Assembly: GCA_043748015.1 (NCBI GenBank)
Contig: JAYTOA010000005.1
Span: 1 to 14,270 of the forward strand
DNA length: 14,270 nucleotides
DNA from: JAIBBG01 sp043748015
GTDB lineage: Bacteria > Bacteroidota > Bacteroidia > Flavobacteriales_D > Sanyastnellaceae
Direction of reading: 5' to 3'
Under the pieces are notes generated by a model. The model saw nothing but the letters and a program-made list of their open reading frames with translations. It was not told the DNA's origin and made no database searches. Shown piece after piece: positions 1-7,653 of this stretch (position 1 is its first letter; the number at the start of each line of letters is the position of its first letter). The translations under genes and the position numbers were made by a program.

Positions 1-279
1 ATTGAACCATTTGCTCTTTTGGTGTAACTCACATTGACCAGCGCTCAACACTTGACTGATATAGGTTTCGTTTACCGGAATATCTCGCTCATCAAAACCT
101 AATGAATACTTTGCTCTGCGCTCAATGCACTTTTCCGATAAATATTCTGAAGGATTGTAAATAGAAAACGGCGAATTGTTTTTATCGGTGAACTGCACCC
201 AGTATTTCCCGGGAGCAGTTTGCGCAATTGTCTTTATCACAATAAAAGAAAAGAGAAATAATAGAATTCTTAAACGCAT
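1..279 (-). CDS. Secreted S8 (subtilisin-like) serine protease, N-terminal part only
   Basis: The first 93 codons are visible; the gene runs off the left edge. Residues 1-19 form a signal peptide (basic MRLR, then a long hydrophobic run ending TIAQ). The mature start has YWVQFTDK at 26-33, then a segment with SEKCIERR (48-55), DIPVN (66-70) and a final KWFN (90-93). This string of motifs is typical of the propeptide-like N-terminus of Bacteroidota S8 proteases that usually carry a type IX secretion C-terminal domain. The catalytic D, H and S lie outside the window, so activity and the sorting domain are inferred from the family. The ATG at 277-279 gives a compact signal peptide. It lies 72 bp downstream of the lipoprotein gene on the same strand and may be co-transcribed with it. 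Confidence 0.72.
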   Translation of the reverse strand, partial: MRLRILLFLFSFIVIKTIAQTAPGKYWVQFTDKNNSPFSIYNPSEYLSEKCIERRAKYSLGFDERDIPVNETYISQVLSAGQCELHQKSKWFN

Positions 280-351
280 AAAGTTGAACCATCATCGAAA
301 GCAATCGTCGTGAATGCTCAACGCTAATTTACTGCAAGAAGAACGTTTTGA

Positions 352-1011
352 CTAATCTATACTATAAGAAATGGCACTGTACAAAACTTCGTAACCGGTT
401 GTCTGTGCGCCTTGCGTGTTATAGTTTCTTGCTTGTCTGAAAACCATTCCAACGTTCTTCGCATAAGTCGAATAGAATACCTGATCATCCACAAAATTGA
501 CATTATTCAACTCTTCAACAGTAACCGTTTTATCGAATTGAAGAATTCCTACATCGGCAAACTGATCTACGCGCGTGTATTTGTATTGCTGTGCAGGAAA
601 GTTATTCAGCGCATTGCCATTCCAGGTTCCACCCAACTTAATGGGAAATTCCATATTTATATAACGAATATTTTCGACAACCTTCTCCGCCGTATTCGTT
701 GTTCGCTTTTGCGTCCACACATCAATCAAAACCCATTGTTGAGCGTTCGTCTGACGGTAATAGCGATTGATTTTTATTGCTGACTGATTTTCATTATCCG
801 TGAATTCCTCAGCAAGCTCTTCTTTTATCTGATAGTGATATTCCTCAGTATTGATTCCTCGGAAAGTAGAATCCACTTTATAAATGATGAACGAACCGAC
901 GCGATTTGGAAAATACGCGTAACCAAGATCTATCTGAGAAAGATCCTGTTCACGCTTTTTGCATGACACACAAGCGAGTATTACTAAACAAAACAAAAAA
1001 ATCTGCTTCAC
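352..1011 (-). CDS. Hypothetical lipoprotein, 219 aa
   Basis: I do not recognise a named family. The protein begins with an SPII signal (MKQIFLFCLVILACVSC, lipidated Cys at 17), followed by KKREQD. The absence of an acidic cluster directly after the Cys says little about final location. The mature part starts with a YFPNRVGSFIIYKVDS-like stretch (33-48), a theme in many Bacteroidota lipoproteins of beta-rich, unassigned type. It is rich in aromatic and polar residues with no membrane segment. The start codon is GTG at 1009-1011, chosen because it gives a correctly sized signal; no ATG precedes the hydrophobic core. A TTATTTG box lies just upstream of the GTG. It is followed by the S8 protease gene on the same strand. 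Function unknown. Confidence 0.7.
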   Translation of the reverse strand: MKQIFLFCLVILACVSCKKREQDLSQIDLGYAYFPNRVGSFIIYKVDSTFRGINTEEYHYQIKEELAEEFTDNENQSAIKINRYYRQTNAQQWVLIDVWTQKRTTNTAEKVVENIRYINMEFPIKLGGTWNGNALNNFPAQQYKYTRVDQFADVGILQFDKTVTVEELNNVNFVDDQVFYSTYAKNVGMVFRQARNYNTQGAQTTGYEVLYSAISYSID

Positions 1012-1124
1012 GACAAATAACAGTAAGGTCCAATCCGCTAAGTTAGAATAAGAAATTCAAAATTGGACGTGAAAGCAAAATTTTCATCTTGCTGAACACT
1101 GCACATCGAATATGAGATATTCCT

Positions 1125-2174
1125 CTATTTCGCCGCTTGGCGTGTTCGAATCAACTTGCCATCAGACCACTCCTCTACTCTATCAATACTGCCATTTTCA
1201 CGGTAGTAAACGACTTCACCTTCAAGATGATCATTCACATAATCTCCCTTCACCTTGGTCTGCGTGCCCTCAAGCTTTTCTCTATAGACAATCCCTACTT
1301 TCTGATCTTCAGGAGTTCCTTCCACTTGCACATATTGCCCCTTCTCATACCACTCAATAAAAGGTCCGTCCTTCTTGCCGTTTTCGTAATTGTATTCGCT
1401 CATAGGAATTCCGCTGTCATAATGTTCCTTGAATGTGCCGTTCTCGTACTTGCGTTTTTGCTCCTTACCCTTCTTGTAAAGTACAGAAATCTTTGCTCTT
1501 CCATCATTGTGGTTGTAATACCACATGCCATCCTGAAGTCCTTTAAAATACTTGCCTTCGCAATCCATTTTTCCCGATTCAAACCATGCCTTGTAAGCGC
1601 CATCCTTTTCATCCATCAGATAAGTTCCTTCTGAATGTTTTTTTCCATTGTCATAATATTCAGTGAAAGGACCATTCTTCAATCCTGCTTTGTAGTTCTC
1701 TGTCTTCAACATTTTTCCACTTGGATAGAAATATTTACATGTCCCATCCAGCAAGCTATCCACGTAATTCTCATCCGAAAGCAGCGCACCTGCGTCATTC
1801 CACAATTTCCAGTTGCCTTCTTTCTTTTTCTTCACGAATCTACCTTGACTCATGATTGATTTTCCATTTTCAAAATAAAAAGTAGCATCAACAATTGTTG
1901 AGTCCTGGACATACTTCATAATGGCCATCAAACTTCCATCTGGAAAAAATCGCTGCCAATCGCCCACCGGAACACCATTTTGATAATTGCCCTTGTAAAG
2001 TAAATTCCCTGTTTCCTTCCATTGTTGCACCCAAAGTCCATCGCGTTTACCTTTCGGATTTACGACATTGTAGGTGATTCCGGGCTTGCCTTCAGGCATC
2101 ACCGTTCCCGGTTTAGGCTGGGAAAACCCAATGAAATAGAGGAAAACAAAACAAACTGCAATGATGAATCTCAT
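1125..2174 (-). CDS. Exported MORN-repeat (YwqK-like) protein, 349 aa
   Basis: The protein is built of about ten short repeats of the type YxxGxxxGxWxxYxxxG. Clear units include KGKRDGLWVQQW (41-52), NGVPVGDWQRFFPDG (66-80), KKKKEGNWKLW (115-125), AGLKNGPFTEYYDNGK (163-178), EKDGAYKAWFESGK (189-202), GLQDGMWYY (212-220) and NGKKDGPFIEWYEKG (265-279). These match the MORN_2/toxin-antitoxin YwqK family, which forms an elongated beta-hairpin stack. Residues 1-19 are a signal peptide (MRFIIAVCFVFLYFIGFSQ), so it acts in the periplasm or outside. I chose the ATG at 2172-2174; the open frame extends to 2282, but that start would place 36 non-signal residues ahead of the signal. Despite the database name of the family, nothing here suggests an antitoxin role. 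The gene is divergent from mdh. Confidence 0.85.
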   Translation of the reverse strand: MRFIIAVCFVFLYFIGFSQPKPGTVMPEGKPGITYNVVNPKGKRDGLWVQQWKETGNLLYKGNYQNGVPVGDWQRFFPDGSLMAIMKYVQDSTIVDATFYFENGKSIMSQGRFVKKKKEGNWKLWNDAGALLSDENYVDSLLDGTCKYFYPSGKMLKTENYKAGLKNGPFTEYYDNGKKHSEGTYLMDEKDGAYKAWFESGKMDCEGKYFKGLQDGMWYYNHNDGRAKISVLYKKGKEQKRKYENGTFKEHYDSGIPMSEYNYENGKKDGPFIEWYEKGQYVQVEGTPEDQKVGIVYREKLEGTQTKVKGDYVNDHLEGEVVYYRENGSIDRVEEWSDGKLIRTRQAAK

Positions 2175-2275
2175 ATTCGAAAATGATTGTGTGCGATGCG
2201 TTGGCAAAGATGGTGCCTTCTGCGCTTTCATCATATTTTGTGTGTAAATCTTGATAAATTGGAAAAGCAACGGCT

Positions 2276-2306
2276 CTTGCAATAAGAAAATTGCTTCTTA
2301 ATTTTG
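2276..2306 (+). promoter_or_regulatory. Bacteroidota-type promoter for mdh
   Basis: TAATTTTG at 2299-2306 matches the Bacteroidota -7 consensus TAnnTTTG exactly. CTTG at 2276-2279 is one mismatch from the -33 element TTTG, with a 19-bp spacer, which is the preferred distance. Transcription would start near 2311-2314, giving a leader of about 65 nt with no Shine-Dalgarno sequence. Confidence 0.55.
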
Positions 2307-2378
2307 GCGGGCATTCGCGATGGCTCTCATTGTAGAAATACAAGCCCGCGGATTTAATCAAAAAATATTTCAAGTACA

Positions 2379-3320
2379 ATGAAAGTAACAGTAGTAGGAG
2401 CAGGAAATGTTGGAGCCACCTGTGCAGATGTTCTGGCTCACCGCGAGATCGCAAACGAAGTAGTACTCGTTGATATCAAACCGAATTTCGCAGAAGGAAA
2501 AGCTTTGGATATATGGCAAACTGCGCCTATCAATCTTTATGATACACGCACTATCGGAAGTACTGATGACTACAGCAAGACCGCAAATTCGGAAGTTGTT
2601 GTGATCACATCAGGACTTCCGCGTAAGCCTGGAATGAGCCGCGATGACTTGATCGCAACAAACGCAGGCATCGTAAAATCGGTGACAGAAAACGTAATCA
2701 AATATTCTCCAAATGCGAAGATTATTGTAGTAAGTAATCCATTAGATGTGATGACTTATTGCGCTTACCTCAGTGCAAAGACGGATAGCAAAAGAGTTTT
2801 CGGTATGGCAGGAATTCTAGATACAGCTCGTTACCGCGCATTTCTTGCAGAAGCCTTGAACTGTTCTCCAAAAGATATTCAGGCCGTTCTCATGGGTGGT
2901 CATGGTGATACCATGGTTCCACTTCCGCGTTATACAACAGTTGGTGGAATTCCTGTAACAGAACTGATCGACGAAGCGAAATTGAACGCGATTGTTGAAA
3001 GAACAAAAACAGGTGGTGGCGAGATTGTGAATCTACTCGGCACATCTGCGTGGTATGCGCCGGGTGCTGCTGCTGCGCAAATGGTTGAAGCCATTGTTCG
3101 CGATCAGAAGCGCATCTTCCCATGCTGTGCATGGTTGCAGGGTGAATATGGATACAATGACATCTACCTCGGTGTTCCTGTTGTTTTGGGTAAAAACGGT
3201 ATTGAAAAAATCATCGAACTCAAATTGAACGCTGCAGAAAAAGCTTTGCTCGATAGTTCCGCAAAATCAGTAAAGGAAGTCATGAATGTATTGGATGGCA
3301 TGAACGCTGTCAACGCATAA
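2379..3320 (+). CDS. mdh: Malate dehydrogenase, 313 aa
   Basis: Catalyses NAD-dependent interconversion of malate and oxaloacetate in the TCA cycle, in the cytoplasm. The N-terminus has the Rossmann motif VGAGNVG (G7, G9, G12) with D32 at the end of the second beta strand, which favours NAD over NADP. The substrate loop GLPRKPGMSRDDL carries R82 and R88. N120 in VVSNPLDVMTY, D148 and R151 in the GILDTARYR segment, and the catalytic H175 in MGGHGDTMVP complete the active site. Length and sequence fit the LDH-like 'type 3' malate dehydrogenases of Bacteroidota; the R at position 82 in the loop points to malate rather than lactate. The ATG is the only sensible start. It stands alone between its own promoter and a strong terminator, so it is probably monocistronic. 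Confidence 0.97.
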   Translation: MKVTVVGAGNVGATCADVLAHREIANEVVLVDIKPNFAEGKALDIWQTAPINLYDTRTIGSTDDYSKTANSEVVVITSGLPRKPGMSRDDLIATNAGIVKSVTENVIKYSPNAKIIVVSNPLDVMTYCAYLSAKTDSKRVFGMAGILDTARYRAFLAEALNCSPKDIQAVLMGGHGDTMVPLPRYTTVGGIPVTELIDEAKLNAIVERTKTGGGEIVNLLGTSAWYAPGAAAAQMVEAIVRDQKRIFPCCAWLQGEYGYNDIYLGVPVVLGKNGIEKIIELKLNAAEKALLDSSAKSVKEVMNVLDGMNAVNA

Positions 3321-3337
3321 TTGATCAAACCATATTG

Positions 3338-3369
3338 AAAAAGCCTCCGTACTTCGGAGGCTTTTTTTT
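3338..3369 (+). terminator. Intrinsic terminator after mdh, probably bidirectional
   Basis: A GC-rich core stem AAGCCTCCG (3341-3349) pairs perfectly with CGGAGGCTT (3355-3363) across the 5-nt loop TACTT. Flanking A and T residues extend it to 12 bp (3338-3349 with 3355-3366), followed by an unbroken T run to 3369. The A run on the other side gives a U tract on the minus strand too, so it can also stop the convergent hydrolase gene. It starts 17 bp after the mdh stop codon. Confidence 0.92.
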
Positions 3370-3447
3370 GGCCTGCCGAAATTTGCAAAGTGTCTTTGAA
3401 TCGAAGTTACTAGGAACCAGGAACCTAAAACGAAACTGCTGTAAAAG

Positions 3448-4377
3448 TCATTGATGCATTACACTTTTAACATATGTCACAAATTCTTTCGGATACTCGA
3501 CATTCACAGCATGCGCTGCATCGTGAAAAATATGAACCCTCTCTTTTGGAATCTTATATCTAGCAATGATAGCATCACATGTTGACATCGGAATCAGCAC
3601 GTCGTATTCACCCCAACATATGTACACTGGCATGTGCCAATTGAAATAATGACCATTGAATTTTTCTTCATTCGCCATCAGGTAATCAAGTAGCTGAAGC
3701 TGCGCCTGGCGTGCCGGAATGGAGCCATACTTGATCATTTGTCTTCTTAAAAATCGTGGGATATACGGTTGATCATGAAAGATCAAATCAAGTGATTTTC
3801 TGTTTTCACAAATAGTAGTTGGAGATAACAATTCTTTCACCGAAGGAACTTGCATCGCTTGCGCCAGACTGTCGGCATAAGCCATAGAATAATTATTCAC
3901 AGGCGAATCATAGATAACAAGTTTACTGACGAGCAAGGGATAATTTTCGGCGAAATATGCCGCGACAATTCCCCCATATGAATTGCCGACTACAGTAATG
4001 GATTCATTGATGAGAAGTGAATCAAGAATTGTTTTAATGTGTCGCACTTGCGCTCCGATACTGTAGTCAAGGCTATCGCCAATACTTTTTCCGCAATAAA
4101 GTAAATCCGGCAGAATGAGGTCGTATGACTCATTGAGTTGAATCGAAGTCCGAAAATATTGACTGATACCACTTGCTCCATATCCATGAAGCATCATCAG
4201 TTTTGGTTTGCCATTGTTGGAGTAATGCACGGCATGCGTTCCTGAATCATCTATGAATTTATGCAACACAATTCCCTCTCGTGAAAATCGCTTCTCTTGC
4301 TTTCTATCCACCAGCTTCAAAAAATTGCAGGAAGTAAAAAGCAATGCCATACTCAAAAGCGAAATCAAAATTTTCAT
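3448..4377 (-). CDS. Alpha/beta-hydrolase lipoprotein, 309 aa
   Basis: An alpha/beta-hydrolase-fold enzyme anchored by an SPII signal: LLFTSC precedes the lipid Cys (C17 from the ATG). Numbering from the ATG, the oxyanion-hole LHGYG is near 63-67, the nucleophile elbow GNSYGG places Ser at 133, and the acid and base fit D259 in WGEYDVLIP and H289 in HDAAHAV. The order and spacing are canonical for the family (esterase, lipase or C-C hydrolase type). The substrate cannot be read from the sequence. I chose the ATG at 4375-4377; a GTG directly in front (4378-4380) is in frame and would add one residue. A GAAATTTG box lies just upstream. The gene converges on mdh and shares its terminator region. 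It stands alone on its strand, separated from the peptidase unit by about 160 bp plus a terminator. Confidence 0.88.
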   Translation of the reverse strand: MKILISLLSMALLFTSCNFLKLVDRKQEKRFSREGIVLHKFIDDSGTHAVHYSNNGKPKLMMLHGYGASGISQYFRTSIQLNESYDLILPDLLYCGKSIGDSLDYSIGAQVRHIKTILDSLLINESITVVGNSYGGIVAAYFAENYPLLVSKLVIYDSPVNNYSMAYADSLAQAMQVPSVKELLSPTTICENRKSLDLIFHDQPYIPRFLRRQMIKYGSIPARQAQLQLLDYLMANEEKFNGHYFNWHMPVYICWGEYDVLIPMSTCDAIIARYKIPKERVHIFHDAAHAVNVEYPKEFVTYVKSVMHQ

Positions 4378-4470
4378 CACGACAAATTTCGCCCATTCTA
4401 ACTACTACATCACACAAAAATGCACCTCAAGTCCAACTCTTCTTATCATATTCATTCTTAATTCCATGCT

Positions 4471-4536
4471 CCCAATACTCACTACCAAATTCCCAATACC
4501 AACCCTTTTGAATGTTGAATAAATGAATCTTTGAAT
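4471..4536. repeat. Short word repeats in the gap upstream of the hydrolase
   Basis: CCCAATAC occurs at 4471-4478 and again at 4492-4499. TGAAT then occurs four times at 4509, 4516, 4524 and 4532, spaced 7, 8 and 8 bp. No open reading frame explains them. They may be degenerate non-coding filler rather than a functional repeat. Confidence 0.4.
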
Positions 4537-4540
4537 AAAG

Positions 4541-4569
4541 AAAAAAGGCTGCCCCTTCGGAACAGCCTT
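4541..4569 (-). terminator. Intrinsic terminator of the yidC-DUF6438-S46 unit
   Basis: Read on the minus strand, AAGGCTG (4569-4563) pairs with CAGCCTT (4551-4545) around an 11-nt loop containing TTCCGAAGGGG, followed by a run of six T residues (4546-4541). It lies 20 bp beyond the stop codon of the S46 peptidase. Confidence 0.85.
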
Positions 4570-4589
4570 CTTCATTTCTTCAGGAAAAA

Positions 4590-7025
4590 TTATTTCTTCT
4601 CTGCCGGTTTTGCCGGAGCAGGCTTCATATCCTTTTTCATTTCTTCAGCCTTCTTCTTGGCTTCGGCTTGTTTCAATTCAGCTTCTTTCTTTGCCTTTTC
4701 AAAATCTTCTTTACGCGTCTTGTTCAACTCTTCTGCCTTCTTGCGCTCCTCCTCCATCCTCTTCATTTGATCTGTCTTAGGAACAGCCGTACTCGGATTT
4801 CCGCCGGTTACAGCTGGTTGCACAGCAGCCGGAACTTGTGATGAAGCAGAAGGATCAACAACAGCCGGCTTGGTGGTCTTCTTCGCGAATTTCAACTCGT
4901 CGATGATGTTTTTGCCACCCATCAATTTCTCTACTGTAAACAAAACATAGCGAATGTCAACAGAAATGGTACGTTGCATTTTATGTTCAAATGCGATATC
5001 ACCGCTCATTGCTTCCCAGTTACCATCGAAGGCAATACCGATTAGGTTACCATCACCATCAATGACAGGACTTCCGGAATTACCACCAGTGATGTCGTGA
5101 TTCGTGAGGAAACATGTAACGAGATCTTTTCCTTTAGCAGCGTAACGACCGAAGTCTTTGTCGGCAATGAGCTGAGCCAAACGATCCGGAACAACAAATT
5201 CAGGATTGGTGTTGTCGCGCTTTTCCATGATTCCCTCTGTCGTAGTTACATAGTCGTAATGAATCGCATCACCACCACTGTAATCATCCACTTTACCATA
5301 AGTAAGTCGCATCGTACTATTTGCATCCGGAGCGTATGCATGATTTGGATTCATTTCACGAAGACCCGCAACCAAAAGTCGCATGCCCTTATTGAGCTTT
5401 TCCATTTGATTTTTCGCTCCCAATTCTCTTGCCTGTGTAATTGCACTTTTCGCTGTCAAATACGCCATGTCTTTATCAATTGCCTTAATACTAGGCTTCT
5501 CTAAAAACGCAAGTGTGCGTGCCTTGTTGGTGAACACAGATGTCGCAAACAACTTAGTTGCGTATGCATCCACGTTACCCTTGAATTTACCATCTACTGT
5601 ATTGTGCCAATCCGCTCTTCCGGTTTTCATATTAGCACGATAAAGATTTGTAAGGTTCACGAAAGCCACATAATCCACACGCTCATTGTACTCATGAAAA
5701 TGCTCTTCAACATCTGCCTTCAATTCTTTAAGCGCTTCAGTTCTTTTCGACTCATCTTTCTCGGCCATAATTTCTTTGATCGCTTCACCTATTGTGTATG
5801 CGAAACCGACAAACTCAGCGCCACCAGCACCGGAGAGATTAGCAAACGTGGAAGCAAGAACGCTAGGCTCAAGTTCTGAATAATATTGTTGAATCAATGG
5901 AAGTGCTTCAGCATATTTTGCTTTGCGATCACCGTTTTGACTCAGCCAATCATTGAATGACTTTTCAATTTTCACTTTATCATCTTTCACATTCAAACGC
6001 TTCAATCCACGCGTCTGACCGATGTAATACTTCCAACCATTTGCTGTGCTCGCATACTTCGCAGCGTACATCAAATCAACTGCGGGATCCTGGTCCATTA
6101 CGCTCTTCCATGATTCAAGCTTAGTTCCAAGACAAGCTATGAGTGCAGGATTGCGAACATCAGTTGCTTGTTGTACACCATATGACGTGAGGTATCGAGA
6201 AGTTCTTCCGGGAAAACCCATGATCATAGAAAATTCACCTTTCTGAACGCCATCTATATTCACGGGAAGGAAATGCTTCGGCTTGTAGGGAACGTTGTCC
6301 GCTTTGTAATCTGAAGGATTGTTCTGCGCATCAGCGTAAATTCTCAACATGGAGAAGTCACCCGTATGACGAGGCCACATCCAGTTGTCGGTATCACCAC
6401 CGAATTTTCCAACACTCTCCGGCGGATTTCCAACAAGACGGATATCGCTGAATGTCTGATATACCATTACATAATATTCATTACCATAATAGAATGACTT
6501 CAGCTCCACTTCATACTTGCCGCCATCGTTATTTGCGGCGATCAACTCTTTGCTTTTCGCCGCTATAATTTTTGATCTCTCAGCCTCAGAAGTCCCGTTC
6601 GGAATGGCATCCATCATAGCTTTCGTCACATCATCTATGCGCACGAGAAATGAAATTTTGAAATTCGGAATCGGAAGTTCTTCCTTCAAACTTTTTGCAA
6701 CAAATCCGTTAGCCAGCATATTGTTTTCCACTGTACTCAACGACTGAATAGCGTCAAATCCGCAGTGATGATTCGTGAAAATCAGAGACTGAGAACTTAC
6801 CACCTCTCCGGTGCACTGTCCGTAATTGAGACGAACGATCGCATCTTTTAGTGAAGCATGATTGATGCTGTAGATCTCATCGGCTGAAAGGTTAAGTCCC
6901 ATGCCGCGCATTTCAGCTTCATTCATTTTGTTGAGAAGGCTCACAAGCCACATACCTTCATTGGCGCGCACCAAAGCCGGGATCATTACCAGGATCAGCG
7001 CAAGAATTTTAAAACTACGTTTCAT
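4590..7025 (-). CDS. S46 family dipeptidyl-peptidase (DPP7-type) with an extra C-terminal tail, 811 aa
   Basis: A periplasmic serine exopeptidase that releases dipeptides from peptide N-termini, supplying the cell with peptide nutrients. Residues 1-21 form the signal peptide. The chymotrypsin-like double barrel shows the His motif TNHHCGFD (84-91), the Asp in RHTGDFSMLR (D223) and the Ser in TGGNSGSPV (S650). DNWMW (213-217) and the D of MSGD (676) fit the pocket that holds the substrate amino group. The specificity position after FD is Gly (G668 in FDGNW), as in DPP7 (hydrophobic P1), not the Arg of Asp/Glu-specific DPP11; this is inferred from family knowledge. The catalytic part ends near 712 (family length about 700-720). 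Residues 715-811 add an A/P/S-rich linker and a K/E/A-rich helix (750-805). It is the last gene of the unit, 36 bp after the DUF6438 gene. Confidence 0.93.
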   Translation of the reverse strand: MKRSFKILALILVMIPALVRANEGMWLVSLLNKMNEAEMRGMGLNLSADEIYSINHASLKDAIVRLNYGQCTGEVVSSQSLIFTNHHCGFDAIQSLSTVENNMLANGFVAKSLKEELPIPNFKISFLVRIDDVTKAMMDAIPNGTSEAERSKIIAAKSKELIAANNDGGKYEVELKSFYYGNEYYVMVYQTFSDIRLVGNPPESVGKFGGDTDNWMWPRHTGDFSMLRIYADAQNNPSDYKADNVPYKPKHFLPVNIDGVQKGEFSMIMGFPGRTSRYLTSYGVQQATDVRNPALIACLGTKLESWKSVMDQDPAVDLMYAAKYASTANGWKYYIGQTRGLKRLNVKDDKVKIEKSFNDWLSQNGDRKAKYAEALPLIQQYYSELEPSVLASTFANLSGAGGAEFVGFAYTIGEAIKEIMAEKDESKRTEALKELKADVEEHFHEYNERVDYVAFVNLTNLYRANMKTGRADWHNTVDGKFKGNVDAYATKLFATSVFTNKARTLAFLEKPSIKAIDKDMAYLTAKSAITQARELGAKNQMEKLNKGMRLLVAGLREMNPNHAYAPDANSTMRLTYGKVDDYSGGDAIHYDYVTTTEGIMEKRDNTNPEFVVPDRLAQLIADKDFGRYAAKGKDLVTCFLTNHDITGGNSGSPVIDGDGNLIGIAFDGNWEAMSGDIAFEHKMQRTISVDIRYVLFTVEKLMGGKNIIDELKFAKKTTKPAVVDPSASSQVPAAVQPAVTGGNPSTAVPKTDQMKRMEEERKKAEELNKTRKEDFEKAKKEAELKQAEAKKKAEEMKKDMKPAPAKPAEKK

Positions 7026-7061
7026 TGAGTGATTATTGATTGATATATTAGTTCCTAATGG

Positions 7062-7607
7062 TTATTCCCTTTCCGCGACCTTCATCCAGGTTTGATGCCC
7101 GATGATAGAATCAACTTCATTGTAGAATATTTTTAAACTTGCAGGTCCCTTGTATCGGTTGGTGACCCACTTCAAAGTGTATTCGCTTCTAAGCGCTGTT
7201 TTCGTGGTTGGAATGTCTGTGATGTGTGGATTGTCATATTCTTCTTCGAGACTAAAATACCCAATCGACATTGCTGACTTGGTTATTTTTTGAAGAACGG
7301 TTTCATCCATTGTTGTTCGGTAAAAACCAATCCTGTCAACAAAGTTTTTTCCCTCGTAAATAGCTTGTCCGTCAGTAAAAATAGTCAGATTGAAAATGGG
7401 ACACATACCGTAGCAAGCACCACGCTGATAATAAAAAAAAGTATCAACAGCAAACCCTTCTACAATTCCAGAAGTATCATTCAGTGCATCCTGAATCATT
7501 TGTTCAGGACTTACTTGTTCAGTATGATCCGATCTCCGCTCTCTTCTTCTAGCGCAGGAGGCAAGAATCAAAACTACAAACAGAAAAATCAGATAATTAT
7601 ACTTCAT
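7062..7607 (-). CDS. DUF6438-domain lipoprotein, 181 aa
   Basis: The SPII signal ends LILASC with the lipid Cys at 18, followed by a highly basic ARRRERR stretch. The core begins at about 52 and has the hallmark RGACYGMCPIFNLTIFTDG (62-80), with two Cys at 65 and 69 and a following AIYEGKNFVDRIG. This CYGxCPxF...G...YxG pattern is what I know as DUF6438, a small envelope domain of unknown role common in Bacteroidota. The CxxxC pair could form a disulphide or bind a metal; that is inference. The ATG at 7605-7607 gives a well-formed signal. It lies 46 bp after yidC and 36 bp before the S46 gene on the same strand, so co-transcription is likely, possibly with an extra internal promoter (TAATTTTG). 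Confidence 0.85.
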   Translation of the reverse strand: MKYNYLIFLFVVLILASCARRRERRSDHTEQVSPEQMIQDALNDTSGIVEGFAVDTFFYYQRGACYGMCPIFNLTIFTDGQAIYEGKNFVDRIGFYRTTMDETVLQKITKSAMSIGYFSLEEEYDNPHITDIPTTKTALRSEYTLKWVTNRYKGPASLKIFYNEVDSIIGHQTWMKVAERE

Positions 7608-7618
7608 TTAGGTAAGCT

Positions 7619-7626
7619 CAAAATTA
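7619..7626 (-). promoter_or_regulatory. Possible internal -7 box ahead of the DUF6438 gene
   Basis: On the minus strand TAATTTTG is an exact TAnnTTTG match, 11 nt before the ATG of the DUF6438 lipoprotein and within the yidC-DUF6438 gap. Only a weak -33 candidate (GTTTC, 17-bp spacer) lies upstream, so it may be fortuitous. Confidence 0.3.
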
Positions 7627-7653
7627 CAAACACAATTTTCGCCGAAACGAAAA

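Noticed and set aside
412..783. Plus-strand open frame over the lipoprotein gene
   Set aside because: No family resemblance and fully overlapped by a minus-strand gene with a lipobox and sensible composition.
2175..2282. Upstream extension of the MORN-repeat protein to 385 residues
   Set aside because: It would put 36 polar residues ahead of a well-formed signal peptide; the ATG at 2172-2174 is the better start.
4590..7025. Assignment of the S46 enzyme as DPP11 (Asp/Glu-specific)
   Set aside because: The residue after FD in the specificity pocket is Gly, not the Arg that marks DPP11, so DPP7-type is preferred.
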